Part shown: one piece after another, positions 43,418 through 52,398 of the stretch | Layout of the letters: every line of letters begins with the position of its first letter | Position numbering within the stretch: position 1 is the first letter of the stretch | The notes under the pieces: generated by a model | Seen by the model: only the letters and a program-made list of their open reading frames with translations | The model's database searches: none | Told to the model about the DNA's origin: nothing | Position numbers and translations under genes: made by a program | Assembly (NCBI GenBank): GCA_900114405.1 | Contig: FOSY01000003.1 | Span: forward strand, 62,001 to 126,000 | DNA: 64,000 nucleotides | Direction: 5' to 3' | Source: Lachnospiraceae bacterium KH1T2 | GTDB lineage: Bacteria > Bacillota > Clostridia > Lachnospirales > Lachnospiraceae

Positions 43418-44857
43418 TTAAAAGTTAAAGTAAATAAACTGTGCTGCGCCGATATTGGCACTGAGCAGGATCATCAGGCTTAACAGGTAGTAGACACACC
43501 ATCTTACAGGTGTAGTCTTGCCTAGTACGAAAGCGACCGCATCACCTGTTTTTTCGTTTGCTATGTCGTGGATAAGAAGTATGAGGAGTGAAAAAAGCAG
43601 TATGAGCATATTTAATGTGCCAAGTCCAAGTGCGAAAGGACTTGTGGAAAGTACACTGCTGATGTCAAATCCGCAAAAGATCTTATTCATTATACTGAAA
43701 GCTGCATCAATGGACGTAGCTTTGAAAAATACTAAAGAAGCACAAAACAGCAGGAATGTGATAATAATTTGCGCTGCGTGGTGCAGAGATTCTGCAATTT
43801 TGCTCTTGAATACAAAGGCTTTTGTGACGATATTTCTTATCGGAGCGGTAATTTCACCAAGTATCTGGAAAAGTCCTGATAAAAAACCCCAAAGGACGTA
43901 TGTCCATGCTGCACCATGCCAGAGACCGGAACACGAAAATACTATGAGAACATTTAAGTATTTTCTGAACTTTGACACTCTGCTTCCGCCAAGAGGGATG
44001 TAGAGGTAGTCTGTGAACCAGCTGTTAAGCGAAATATGCCAACGGCGCCATAATTCCTTGCATGACCTTGCGAAGAAAGGCTGCCTGAAATTTTCGCGAA
44101 GCGTGATACCTAAGACCTCAGCTGCACCTATCGCTATGGTAGAGTAGCTTGCAAAATCGCAATAGATCTGGAAAGCATATGCAAATGTTCCGAGAATCAT
44201 CTGATAACCTGTGCATGAGGTGTAATTACCATAAATAAGGTCGGTTACTATCGCAAGCCTTGAGGAGATCACGAGCTTCATAAAGAAGCCCCAGAGCATC
44301 CTGAAGAGCCCATGGCGGACTCTTGCATAGTCGAAGTCGCGTCGGGCGGAAAATTGCGGGATAAGCTCACCTGCTCTTCCGATAGGACCTGCAAGTATCT
44401 GCGGGAAGAAAGAAACAAAGAGCGCATATGTTAAAAATGAACGTTCAGGCTTCACTTTTCCGCGGTAAACGTCGACCATATAGCCGATGACCTGAAAAAT
44501 GTAGAATGAGATTCCGATGGGGAGCATCACATTTAAGCTCGGCTTCGTTCCGATGGTTTCACATATGAAATTGTAGTACTTAAAGAATATCAATGCGGAG
44601 AGATTCAAAAGTACGATGATTCCGCAGGTCAGCTTTGCCTGAAAAGAGCTTGTCCTGCACTTTCCGAGGGCGAGACCGCCAAGCCATGTGATGACCGTCG
44701 AGGCGAGAAGCAAAAGCGAAAACTCCGGACCCTGAGCCATATAATAGAAGTAACTTATCAGCAGGAGCCAGAGATTGTTCATTCGCTTAGGTATGATAAA
44801 ATATACCAGAGTAATGACCGGGAAAAAAACTGCAAATGATATTGAATTAAAGATCAT
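43418..44857 (-). CDS. MBOAT family O-acyltransferase (second copy)
   Basis: This 479-residue multi-membrane protein has MLPIGISFYIFQVIGYMVDVYRG, QILAGPIGRA, YCDFASYSTIAIG, RRWHISLNSWFTDYLYIPLGG and SGLWHGAAWTYVLWG, with both conserved His residues. It is the partner of the downstream SGNH gene. It shares family motifs with the MBOAT at 34163 but differs in the last block (FLSG instead of GLHG). An extended -10 lies upstream on the minus strand. Confidence 0.94.
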   Translation of the reverse strand: MIFNSISFAVFFPVITLVYFIIPKRMNNLWLLLISYFYYMAQGPEFSLLLLASTVITWLGGLALGKCRTSSFQAKLTCGIIVLLNLSALIFFKYYNFICETIGTKPSLNVMLPIGISFYIFQVIGYMVDVYRGKVKPERSFLTYALFVSFFPQILAGPIGRAGELIPQFSARRDFDYARVRHGLFRMLWGFFMKLVISSRLAIVTDLIYGNYTSCTGYQMILGTFAYAFQIYCDFASYSTIAIGAAEVLGITLRENFRQPFFARSCKELWRRWHISLNSWFTDYLYIPLGGSRVSKFRKYLNVLIVFSCSGLWHGAAWTYVLWGFLSGLFQILGEITAPIRNIVTKAFVFKSKIAESLHHAAQIIITFLLFCASLVFFKATSIDAAFSIMNKIFCGFDISSVLSTSPFALGLGTLNMLILLFSLLILLIHDIANEKTGDAVAFVLGKTTPVRWCVYYLLSLMILLSANIGAAQFIYFNF

Positions 44858-44891
44858 TAAGTATTAACCTTTCTAATTTATAATCATTTGA

Positions 44892-44902
44892 TATCATACC
44901 AT
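44892..44902 (-). promoter_or_regulatory. Extended -10 promoter of the second MBOAT operon
   Basis: On the minus strand TATGGTATGAT carries TGG before TATGAT. It is divergent from the lepB promoter. Confidence 0.55.
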
Positions 44903-44919
44903 AGGTCGGGGCGCAATGC

Positions 44920-44948
44920 TTGTTAAAATTAAAAGGTTGGGGTATGAT
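44920..44948 (+). promoter_or_regulatory. Sigma-A type promoter of lepB
   Basis: TTGTTA at 44920 and TATGAT at 44943 are 17 bases apart, followed by AGGAGA before the ATG at 44975. Confidence 0.7.
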
Positions 44949-44974
44949 TATCGTTAATAAAGGAGAAAATAAAG

Positions 44975-45496
44975 ATGGAAGAAAAGAAAAGTTTAATAAA
45001 GGAAATTTTTGACTGGTTAGCAGTCGTTGTGATCGCTGTTATTGCAGCATTGATAATCGATAATTTTATCATCGTTAATGCTAAGATACCGTCAGCGTCG
45101 ATGGAGCAGACGATCATGACAGGCGACCGTGTTATCGGCTTTAGAGGGGCATATCTTTTTTCTGATCCGCAGAGAGGCGACATTGTCATTTTTAAGTATC
45201 CTGATGATGAAAGCATTCTTTATATAAAGAGAATAATCGGAATGCCGGGAGATGAAGTGGAGATCAAGGACAATGTGGTTTACATAAATGGTGAGCGATA
45301 CAACGAAGACTACATTTCAGGCGGAACAAGCGGTGACTTTGGACCGTATAAGGTTCCGGAAGGGCATTATTTCATGCTTGGGGATAATAGAAATAATTCA
45401 GCTGATTCCAGATATTGGAACAACACATATCTCGCAAAAGAGAAGATCGTTGGTAAGGCAGTATTTAGATACTGGCCATCAATTAAAAAGCTTTGA
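44975..45496 (+). CDS. lepB: Signal peptidase I
   Basis: Signal peptidase I removes signal peptides from exported proteins at the outer membrane face. A single N-terminal membrane segment (residues 12-33) is followed by the catalytic Ser in IPSASMEQT, the general-base Lys in YIKRIIGMPGD, and the closing GDNRNNSADSRYWN. The 173-residue length is normal for a firmicute SipS type. An aminotransferase gene follows after 41 bases with GGAGGA before its ATG. Confidence 0.95.
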   Translation: MEEKKSLIKEIFDWLAVVVIAVIAALIIDNFIIVNAKIPSASMEQTIMTGDRVIGFRGAYLFSDPQRGDIVIFKYPDDESILYIKRIIGMPGDEVEIKDNVVYINGERYNEDYISGGTSGDFGPYKVPEGHYFMLGDNRNNSADSRYWNNTYLAKEKIVGKAVFRYWPSIKKL

Positions 45497-45537
45497 GCTG
45501 CTTGTAAGGGCGTGAACACGCCAGACTGGAGGAGAAC

Positions 45538-46731
45538 ATGATTTCGGAGAGAATGAAGGGCCTTGTATCAAACAACTCAGTAATAAGGCAGATGTTTGAA
45601 GAGGGTAAGAAAATGGCTGAGGAATTCGGAGCAGAGAATGTCTACGACTTTTCTCTGGGTAATCCGAATATCCCGGCACCGGCGAAAGTCAGGGAGACAA
45701 TTATCGAGCTTGCTAACAATGAAGATCCTGTAGTTCTGCACGGGTACATGAATAATGCAGGATTTGAAGATGTCAGGGAAAAGGTGGCCTCTTCACTTAA
45801 CAGGCGTTTCAGGACAAAGTTTGGCGCAGGAAACGTGCTTATGACAGTCGGTGCTGCATCAGGGCTTAATTGTGCGCTGAAGGCACTTCTTAACCCGGGG
45901 GATGAAGTCCTTACATTCGCTCCGTTTTTCGTGGAATATAGGAATTATGTGGCTAATTACGACGGCGTTCTAATTTCTGTCGAGCCGGATACTTCAACAT
46001 TTCAGCCTGATCTTTCTAAATTTGAGAAGGCTATCACTAAGCGTACTCACGCAGTTATCATCAATAATCCAAATAATCCTACCGGTGTGATCTATACCGA
46101 GGAGACAATTAAAAATATAGCGGGAATTCTTGAAAAGAAGCAGAAAGAGTATGGAACGGAGATATTTATCATCGCCGATGAGCCTTACAGAGAGCTTGTA
46201 TTTACAGGGGCAGAAGTTCCATATATAACAAAGTATTATGCAAATACTATGGTGTGCTATTCATTTTCAAAGACACTTTCTTTGCCGGGAGAGCGTATAG
46301 GATACCTGATAGTTCCGGATGAGTGTGCCGACAGCAGGGAGCTTTTCAGTGCGGTAACGATCGCAAACAGAGTGCTCGGCTGTGTAAATGCACCATCACT
46401 TTTCCAAAAGGTTGTAGGCGAATGCATAGATGAAAAATGTGATGTGAATTTCTATGATAAGAATAGAAAGAAGCTCTATGAAGCACTTGTAAGCTATGGT
46501 TTTGAGTGTGTTAAACCGGAAGGAGCATTTTATCTTTTCATGAAAACTCCGACAGAAGACGATCTGGAGTTTGTCGAAGAGGCGAAGAAGGAGCATATTT
46601 TGGTAGTTCCCGGCAAGTCTTTTTGCTGTAAAGGATATGTGCGCATAGCGTACTGCGTAGCCTATGAAACTATTGTCAATTCACTTCCGGCCTTTAAGAG
46701 GCTTGCAGAAAGGTATGGTCTTGGAAAATGA
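45538..46731 (+). CDS. Class I/II pyridoxal-phosphate aminotransferase
   Basis: The fold-type I aminotransferase motifs are complete: SLGNPNIPAP, GAASGLNCALKAL, INNPNNPTGVIYTEE, IIADEPYRELVF, and the PLP-lysine in SFSKTLSLPGERIGYLIVP; the terminal Arg block is YVRIAYCVA. It is 397 residues and resembles aspartate/aromatic aminotransferases of the class I Igamma type. The stop overlaps the hisC start (ATGA). Substrate is not clear; linkage to hisC suggests amino-acid metabolism. Confidence 0.9.
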   Translation: MISERMKGLVSNNSVIRQMFEEGKKMAEEFGAENVYDFSLGNPNIPAPAKVRETIIELANNEDPVVLHGYMNNAGFEDVREKVASSLNRRFRTKFGAGNVLMTVGAASGLNCALKALLNPGDEVLTFAPFFVEYRNYVANYDGVLISVEPDTSTFQPDLSKFEKAITKRTHAVIINNPNNPTGVIYTEETIKNIAGILEKKQKEYGTEIFIIADEPYRELVFTGAEVPYITKYYANTMVCYSFSKTLSLPGERIGYLIVPDECADSRELFSAVTIANRVLGCVNAPSLFQKVVGECIDEKCDVNFYDKNRKKLYEALVSYGFECVKPEGAFYLFMKTPTEDDLEFVEEAKKEHILVVPGKSFCCKGYVRIAYCVAYETIVNSLPAFKRLAERYGLGK

Positions 46732-47783
46732 GTTTTGAAGATAATATCAGAAAAGTAGTACCGTATACACCGGGTGAGCAGCCTAAGAGAAAAGTTATCA
46801 AGCTTAATACTAATGAATGCCCATATCCGCCGTCTCCAAAAGTTTTTAATGCTTTGGAAGATTTTGATGCATCGCACTTAAGACTTTACCCGGACCCGGA
46901 GTGTACAGGGCTTGTAAATTCCATTGCAGATTATTATGGAAGAAAACCGGAAGAGGTTTTCGTCGGAGTTGGCTCAGACGACGTTCTTTCTATGTGCTTT
47001 CTCACATTTTTTGCAGGTAAGAAGCCGATACTTTTCCCGGATATCACATATTCATTTTATGAAGTGTGGGCTGATGTATATAGGATTCCGTATAAAACGA
47101 TACCGCTTAAAGAAAACTTTGACCTTGATGATGAGGACTATATGATCGAAAACGGCGGCATAGTTATAGCGAACCCGAATGCGCCGACAGGTGTCAGCGA
47201 GCCGCTTGAAAAAATCGAAAAGATAATAAAAGCAAATCATGACTCTGTGGTGATTGTTGATGAGGCTTATATAGATTTTGGCGGCGAAACAGCTCTTCCG
47301 CTCATAGATAAATATGAAAATGTCATCATCACACGCACTATGTCTAAGTCGAGAGCGATGGCGGGAATGCGTATAGGATATGCGTTTGGACCTGAAAAGC
47401 TTATCAAGTATCTGAATGATGTGAAGTTTTCTGTAAATTCATACACCATGAATATGCCGGCTCTCATAGCCGGAGAAGAGGCTATGCTTGACAAGAGATA
47501 CTTCGAGCAGATAAGGGATAAGGTTGTAGCTACTAGGGAAAGAAGCAAAGATATGCTTAAAAAGCTCGGATTCACTTTTAGAGATTCCAAGACAAATTTC
47601 ATCTTTGCGAAGCATGAAAGAGTTCCTGCAAAGTATATCTTTGAAAAACTCAAAGAACATGATATTTACGTGCGCTACTTTAATAAGCCGAGGATAGACG
47701 ATCATCTGAGGATCTCCATCGGAACTGATGAAGAGATGGATGAGCTTTTCAAAGCTTTAGAGACAATATTGCAGGAAGCGTAA
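46728..47783 (+). CDS. hisC: Histidinol-phosphate aminotransferase
   Basis: The 351-residue protein has HisC-type motifs: KLNTNECPYPPSP, LRLYPDPE, GVGSDDVLSMCF, IANPNAPTGV, VIVDEAYIDFGG, RTMSKSRAMAGMRIGYAFG with the PLP-lysine, and YVRYFNKPRIDDHLRISIG. HisC converts imidazole-acetol phosphate to histidinol phosphate. No other his gene is in the window, so a broader or related role (for example aromatic amino acids or threonine-phosphate type) cannot be excluded. It overlaps the preceding gene by four bases. Confidence 0.85.
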   Translation: MSFEDNIRKVVPYTPGEQPKRKVIKLNTNECPYPPSPKVFNALEDFDASHLRLYPDPECTGLVNSIADYYGRKPEEVFVGVGSDDVLSMCFLTFFAGKKPILFPDITYSFYEVWADVYRIPYKTIPLKENFDLDDEDYMIENGGIVIANPNAPTGVSEPLEKIEKIIKANHDSVVIVDEAYIDFGGETALPLIDKYENVIITRTMSKSRAMAGMRIGYAFGPEKLIKYLNDVKFSVNSYTMNMPALIAGEEAMLDKRYFEQIRDKVVATRERSKDMLKKLGFTFRDSKTNFIFAKHERVPAKYIFEKLKEHDIYVRYFNKPRIDDHLRISIGTDEEMDELFKALETILQEA

Positions 47784-47799
47784 ACACAAAAGAATCACA
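47783..47799. repeat. 17-base sequence shared with 27662-27678
   Basis: AACACAAAAGAATCACA, identical to the copy at 27662 and starting at the hisC stop codon. TCTTGTGAT at about 47850 could pair with the ATCACA part. Confidence 0.6.
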
Positions 47800-47909
47800 G
47801 GTTGGACAATATCAGGTCACAGTAAAAACAAAGTTCGGAAAAACTCTTGTGATAGTATTGCTTCATCGAAAGAAATCTTATATTTAGGAGATTTTATGGA
47901 GGAATAATT

Positions 47910-48605
47910 ATGAAAAGAATGAATCTGAACAAGCTTGGTATTGGACTTACAGCTGCAGCACTTGCAGTAACTATGATGGGATGTTCGTCAGGAAGTACAT
48001 CCTCTGCAGCTTCTGCACCGACTGAGATGGCTTCGGAGGCACCATCTGGAGCACCATCAGAAATGCCGTCAGAAGCTCCGGCTGATGCACCGACTGATGC
48101 GCCGTCAGAAGAGGCAGGCACAGCTGACGCTGAAGGCACAGAGGCTATGGGTAAGGTAGTTTCAGTAGACGGTGAGACACTTACACTTGAAGCTATGGGT
48201 GGAAATGGCGGAAAGCAGCCTGGAGGAGCCGGAAAAGAGAACGGCGGTAAGCCTGGCGATAATGCTCAGGGCGGTCCACAGGGCGGCGGCGAGAAGCCTT
48301 CCGGTGATTCAGACAGTACAGAAGCACCTTCAGGTGAGAAACCTTCAGGAGAAGCGCCTGCAGGAGATAAAGCTCAGGGCGGAAAGACACTTACTCTTAC
48401 ACTCACAGACAGCACTGAGTATAATGACTGCACAGTAGACGATATAACAGCTGATGCTATGGTCAAGGTTACTTATAATTCTGATAATGAAGTAGTTTCG
48501 ATCGAACTTGCACAGCAGCCTGACGGAGCAAAAGAGGAAGGCTCAGCGTCAGAAGAGGCTTCAGTAGAGATTTCAACTGAAGAAGCTTCCACAGAAGGGG
48601 AATGA
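47910..48605 (+). CDS. Lipoprotein with Pro/Ser/Glu and Gly-rich low-complexity regions
   Basis: A lipoprotein signal with lipobox MMGC (residues 1-25) is followed by a PSEAP-rich stretch (residues 28-75). A small beta domain (MGKVVSVDGETLTLEAMGG) is interrupted by a Gly/Lys/Pro-rich insert (residues of about 92-145) and continues with KTLTLTLTDSTEYNDCTVDDITADAMVKVTYN, like an OB-type DUF5666 fold. The tail is STEEAS-rich. The ATG has GGAGGAATAATT upstream. I do not recognise a function. It is convergent with the TetR gene. Confidence 0.78.
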   Translation: MKRMNLNKLGIGLTAAALAVTMMGCSSGSTSSAASAPTEMASEAPSGAPSEMPSEAPADAPTDAPSEEAGTADAEGTEAMGKVVSVDGETLTLEAMGGNGGKQPGGAGKENGGKPGDNAQGGPQGGGEKPSGDSDSTEAPSGEKPSGEAPAGDKAQGGKTLTLTLTDSTEYNDCTVDDITADAMVKVTYNSDNEVVSIELAQQPDGAKEEGSASEEASVEISTEEASTEGE

Positions 48606-48624
48606 TCATAAAATCATAAATAAT

Positions 48625-48664
48625 AAAGGCCGTTCTGCCCGCAAATGGGTGGAACGGCCTTTTA
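48625..48664. terminator. Bidirectional rho-independent terminator
   Basis: AAAGGCCGTTC pairs with GAACGGCCTTT, with a GC-rich inner part, between convergent lipoprotein and TetR genes. Confidence 0.88.
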
Positions 48665-48670
48665 AGCTTT

Positions 48671-49243
48671 TCAGCTATATATTCCATGCATGAGAAGCTC
48701 TGTAGAGAGCATAGCCATCTGCATCGGAGTTTTCTTGTAGCCTGTACGTATCCATTCTTTGATGATGCCTATCATTCCTGTGAAAACGAAAGCAGAGAAG
48801 TAGGAATTCATTTCCTGATTGTCCTCGTTGTTTTCTTCCGGCCACCATTGTGCTATGCGAGTGCGCATGAGGTCATAGAGTCTGTGGATGAAAGCCATGT
48901 CGCCATGAGGACCTATGAGAGCACTGGCGACTTCTCTATTCTTTTCGAGATGCTCAAATACCACAAGTACGACGGTGTAGATCGCATCATCGACTTCTTC
49001 TGTATTTGCCAGTCCATCAGTTATTATCTTATTAAAGTCATTAAAAAGTTCATCTTCGATATAATTAAGCAATGAAGGTATGTCCTTGAAGTGGGCATAA
49101 AAAGTGCTTCTGTTAATATCTACATATTCAGTTAGATCTTTTATCGAAATATCTGTTACTTCTCTTTCGTGTAAAAGCGCTGCGAGCCCTATCATCAGCG
49201 CATAACGCGTTTTTCTTACTCTTCTGTCTAAATTATCAAACAT
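48671..49243 (-). CDS. TetR family transcriptional regulator
   Basis: The N-terminal helix-turn-helix reads DISIKDLTEYVDINRSTFYAHFKDIPSLLNYI, a TetR/AcrR DNA-binding domain, and the rest is an all-helical ligand-binding domain of the DhaS-like or TetR_C type. The start at 49243 (MFDNLDRRVRKTR) follows AAGGTGG; a longer frame to 49288 has no such site. The 190-residue protein is divergent from the GLUG-MMPL-GLUG operon, and candidate inverted repeats lie between them, so it probably represses this operon and itself. Confidence 0.9.
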   Translation of the reverse strand: MFDNLDRRVRKTRYALMIGLAALLHEREVTDISIKDLTEYVDINRSTFYAHFKDIPSLLNYIEDELFNDFNKIITDGLANTEEVDDAIYTVVLVVFEHLEKNREVASALIGPHGDMAFIHRLYDLMRTRIAQWWPEENNEDNQEMNSYFSAFVFTGMIGIIKEWIRTGYKKTPMQMAMLSTELLMHGIYS

Positions 49244-49311
49244 ACAACTAACCACCTTAACATAGAACTTCCCTAGATAGAATGTCACTATTGATTATCT
49301 TTCTGATTGAT

Positions 49312-49340
49312 ATTATAATTCATAACATGAAGTAAAGCAA
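49312..49340 (-). promoter_or_regulatory. Sigma-A type promoter of the TetR gene
   Basis: On the minus strand TTGCTT (49340-49335) and TATAAT (49317-49312) are 17 bases apart. Confidence 0.7.
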
Positions 49341-49368
49341 CACTGTGTTGGAAAACGTGCAAAACGTT
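49338..49368. promoter_or_regulatory. Candidate TetR operators
   Basis: Two inverted repeats lie between the divergent genes: CAACACTGTGTTG at 49338-49350, which overlaps the -35 of the tetR promoter, and AACGT-GCAAA-ACGTT at 49354-49368. GTTGGAAA also repeats directly here. Binding is inferred from symmetry and place. Confidence 0.5.
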
Positions 49369-49410
49369 GGAAATTAATCATTATGTCGGAAATACGGAGA
49401 ATTGGATAAC

Positions 49411-52398
49411 GTGTACGAATTAATTAAAAAAAGGTTGGCTGGAATTATCGCTTTGAGCCTTATTTTAGTGAATATCCCGACTTTTACATATGCTGAAACC
49501 ATGGATGCTGTCGAGATAGCTACGGCAGCGGATCTCGTGAAGCTCAGCGAGGAAAGCAGCGTGGAACTATATACAAAGAACCGGAGATACGCACTTACAA
49601 GTGACATAGATCTGAGCGGCATAAAGTTTGAAAGTATCAAGATATTTGCCGGAGAACTTGACGGAAGGTCACATACGATAAGCGGTCTGTCGCTTTCCGG
49701 TAATGAATCAGATACCGGACTTATAGGGATGATCACTGCAGATGGAAATGTACATGATCTTAAAGTTTCAGCGGCTATAAGTGAAAACTATGCTACTGAG
49801 AATATCGGCATGATCGCAGGAATTAATTATGGTACGGTAAAAAATTGTAAGACCGAAGGAAAGATAACAGCCTACAGAAATACAGGCGGTGTCGTTGGAA
49901 GGAACATGGCTTCTGCAAATGTAATTAACTGCGTGAATGGAGCTGAGGTCAAAGGCGTTAAAAGAAGCGGAGGAATTGTCGGCTTTAATGAAGGCTATGT
50001 TTCAGGTGCCAGAAATGAGGGCGAAGTCAATGCATCGACAGTCACAGCTTACGAAGAATTTGCAGATGATGAAGATGATGGAATGGAGCTTAAGGATATA
50101 GACGTATGCCACACCGGAGGAATAGCAGGTGAAAACACAGGGCTTATAAAAGGCTCTTTGAATGATGGCAAGGTCGGGGAAGAGCACATGACTATGATGA
50201 CCGGCGGTGTCGCAGGTTATAACAGAGGTCTGGTGCATAACTGCAAAAACCGCGGAGAGGTCAAAGGAAGAAGGAACATTGGCGGTATAGTCGGTATCCT
50301 TGAACCATATGCCAGGATCAGTTATGAAGAGGATACGCTGGATAAGGCGCAGGACGAATTTGATGAGCTGGTTTCTCTTACGGACAGTCTTAATAAAGAA
50401 GTGCAGTCCGCTGACGACTCTGTGCAGGAAAATGTAGATGCCATAAGGAATGAGGCTGATGAGCTTAGAGCTACGGTCAGCAATTATAAGGCTTACTACA
50501 GAGCGAAGAATGATGGGATCGAAAATGAGATATATTCGAGGCTTGATGATATACGCTCGGACTTCGATGCGATAGAAATCGATACCAAGGTTTATACGTC
50601 AAAAAGTGTAAATGAGGACCCGGCAGAGCTGCTGCTTGAAACACTAGAGCTCATAGGAAGGGTAAAACAGGCAGCTGAAGCCGGTGTGCCTGTGGATATC
50701 AAGGAGGCAGTTAGCGAGATCGCAAGCCGTGGGGACAAGGTCGCTGCGGACATAGACAGTCTTATAAATGCGATAGGCTCTGAGAAGAAGCAGCTTGATA
50801 AAAAGACGAAACGGGCAAAGGACAGGCTCAATAGTGCCAGAGATAAGATCAATTCGCTCAGTGACTACTGCAGAAGTACGATAGATGATTACAAGGCGGA
50901 TGAGCGTAAAACGTCTGATGATATACAGGCGCGGATAGATAAGATATCAGAAAGATCAGATAACCTTAATGCATCGGTAAAAGACTCCGATAAGATAATA
51001 AGGGACAGACTCGATGATATAACAGAGCAGATAAGGAAGATATCGACGACTACCGAAGAGGGTATCGATGAAGCCAAAGAACGGCTTGGAGACTTAAAAG
51101 AAGATATAAAAGAAAGGGAAATTTACGATGACATTTCAGTTGAGAACGTTTCGATAAATAATGTCGGAATGGGTGAAGTAGACAGCTCTGAAAACAGCGG
51201 TGCTATAGTCGGCGACTTTAATGTAGGCGGTATAGCAGGCGCTATAGATATAACGTCAGGCAAGGACTCTGATTTTGAGACGGTGTCTTCCGGTGATGTC
51301 AGCATGAAGTATGAGCTGACAAAAAGCGCTGTCATAAAGGACTGTATAAATAAAAATAATATCATTGCTTCTAAGGATCATGTGGGTGGTATCGTAGGCA
51401 GAGCCGAAGATGGTGCTATATATCAATGCAGCTCCATGGGAAATATCGTTGCGGCTGATTCAAGATATGTGGGTGGTATCGCCGGAAGCAGCGGTCTCTA
51501 CATAGGAAGGTCGAATGTATTTATGTCTATTTCCGGCGACGAGTATGTAGGAGGTATCGTCGGACTTGGAAATGACCTTATAGATAACAGATCAGCGGCA
51601 GAGATAGACGGAAGCGAAAAGACCGGCTCAGTTGCAGGGAAGTGCGAAGATGATGCAGAGATCAAAGGAAATGTCTATGTGGAAACAGGAAGCTCTGCGA
51701 TAAATGGCAGCTCTGAAAGCTCTAAAACACGGCCGATAAGCTACGAAGAGATGATAAGCATGGACGGCATACCTTATGACTTTGGAAAAGTCCGCATAAC
51801 CTTTATTTTTGCGGACGGGACAACGGCGGACAGAACTGTAGGATACGGTGAAACGCTGAAGGCGGATGAAATTCCGAAAATCCCTAAGAAAGATGATGAG
51901 GTAGGCTACTGGTCAAAGAGGGAATTTAATGATATGACCCGAAATATGGTCGTATTTGCAGAGTATGTGCCGTGGGTAACTACGATAGCTGACTCAGAAA
52001 CTGATCCTAAAGTTCTTGTCAGCGGTAACTTCTATGTGGGGACAAGCCTTAGTGATAAGGCTGAGCCGGCTGGAAATGTCACAGTACCTAAGGGATATGA
52101 GGCGGTGGAAAAGCACACGCTCAGTATAAATTCTGCATATGGAATGCCGGATACAGATTTGACAGTTCGGCTTAAGGCTGATGCAGGAAGTGATGTAATG
52201 CTTGAAAACGGCGAGATTGCACGAGGGCATTACGACGGTAACTATTATGTATTTACTGGCAGCAGTCCGGTATTTTATCTGATAAAGAAAAAGAGCTCGG
52301 CAGCTCCGGTCGCGGCAGCGGGAGCAGCCGTAGTATTTATAGCAGCCGCAGCAGTAGTATTCAGGCACAGGAGGTTTAAGACTGATGAAAAGCGATAA
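49411..52398 (+). CDS. Membrane-anchored GLUG-repeat surface protein with inserted coiled coil (copy 1)
   Basis: A signal peptide (ends near TFTYA) leads to a cap region (YALTSDIDLSGIKFESI, FAGELDGRSHTISGLSLSG) and a first GLUG block at residues of about 125-310 (GMIAGINYGTVKNCKTEGKI, TGGVVGRN, GGIVGFNEG, GGIAGENTG, TGGVAGYNRG). A long helical, heptad-rich region follows (about 315-580), then a second GLUG block (about 600-760), a beta domain and a C-terminal membrane helix with a basic tail. GLUG repeats form beta-helical rods. The start is GTG 49411 or TTG 49402; GGAG at 49396 fits the GTG better. The MMPL gene overlaps its 3' end. Confidence 0.82.
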   Translation: MYELIKKRLAGIIALSLILVNIPTFTYAETMDAVEIATAADLVKLSEESSVELYTKNRRYALTSDIDLSGIKFESIKIFAGELDGRSHTISGLSLSGNESDTGLIGMITADGNVHDLKVSAAISENYATENIGMIAGINYGTVKNCKTEGKITAYRNTGGVVGRNMASANVINCVNGAEVKGVKRSGGIVGFNEGYVSGARNEGEVNASTVTAYEEFADDEDDGMELKDIDVCHTGGIAGENTGLIKGSLNDGKVGEEHMTMMTGGVAGYNRGLVHNCKNRGEVKGRRNIGGIVGILEPYARISYEEDTLDKAQDEFDELVSLTDSLNKEVQSADDSVQENVDAIRNEADELRATVSNYKAYYRAKNDGIENEIYSRLDDIRSDFDAIEIDTKVYTSKSVNEDPAELLLETLELIGRVKQAAEAGVPVDIKEAVSEIASRGDKVAADIDSLINAIGSEKKQLDKKTKRAKDRLNSARDKINSLSDYCRSTIDDYKADERKTSDDIQARIDKISERSDNLNASVKDSDKIIRDRLDDITEQIRKISTTTEEGIDEAKERLGDLKEDIKEREIYDDISVENVSINNVGMGEVDSSENSGAIVGDFNVGGIAGAIDITSGKDSDFETVSSGDVSMKYELTKSAVIKDCINKNNIIASKDHVGGIVGRAEDGAIYQCSSMGNIVAADSRYVGGIAGSSGLYIGRSNVFMSISGDEYVGGIVGLGNDLIDNRSAAEIDGSEKTGSVAGKCEDDAEIKGNVYVETGSSAINGSSESSKTRPISYEEMISMDGIPYDFGKVRITFIFADGTTADRTVGYGETLKADEIPKIPKKDDEVGYWSKREFNDMTRNMVVFAEYVPWVTTIADSETDPKVLVSGNFYVGTSLSDKAEPAGNVTVPKGYEAVEKHTLSINSAYGMPDTDLTVRLKADAGSDVMLENGEIARGHYDGNYYVFTGSSPVFYLIKKKSSAAPVAAAGAAVVFIAAAAVVFRHRRFKTDEKR

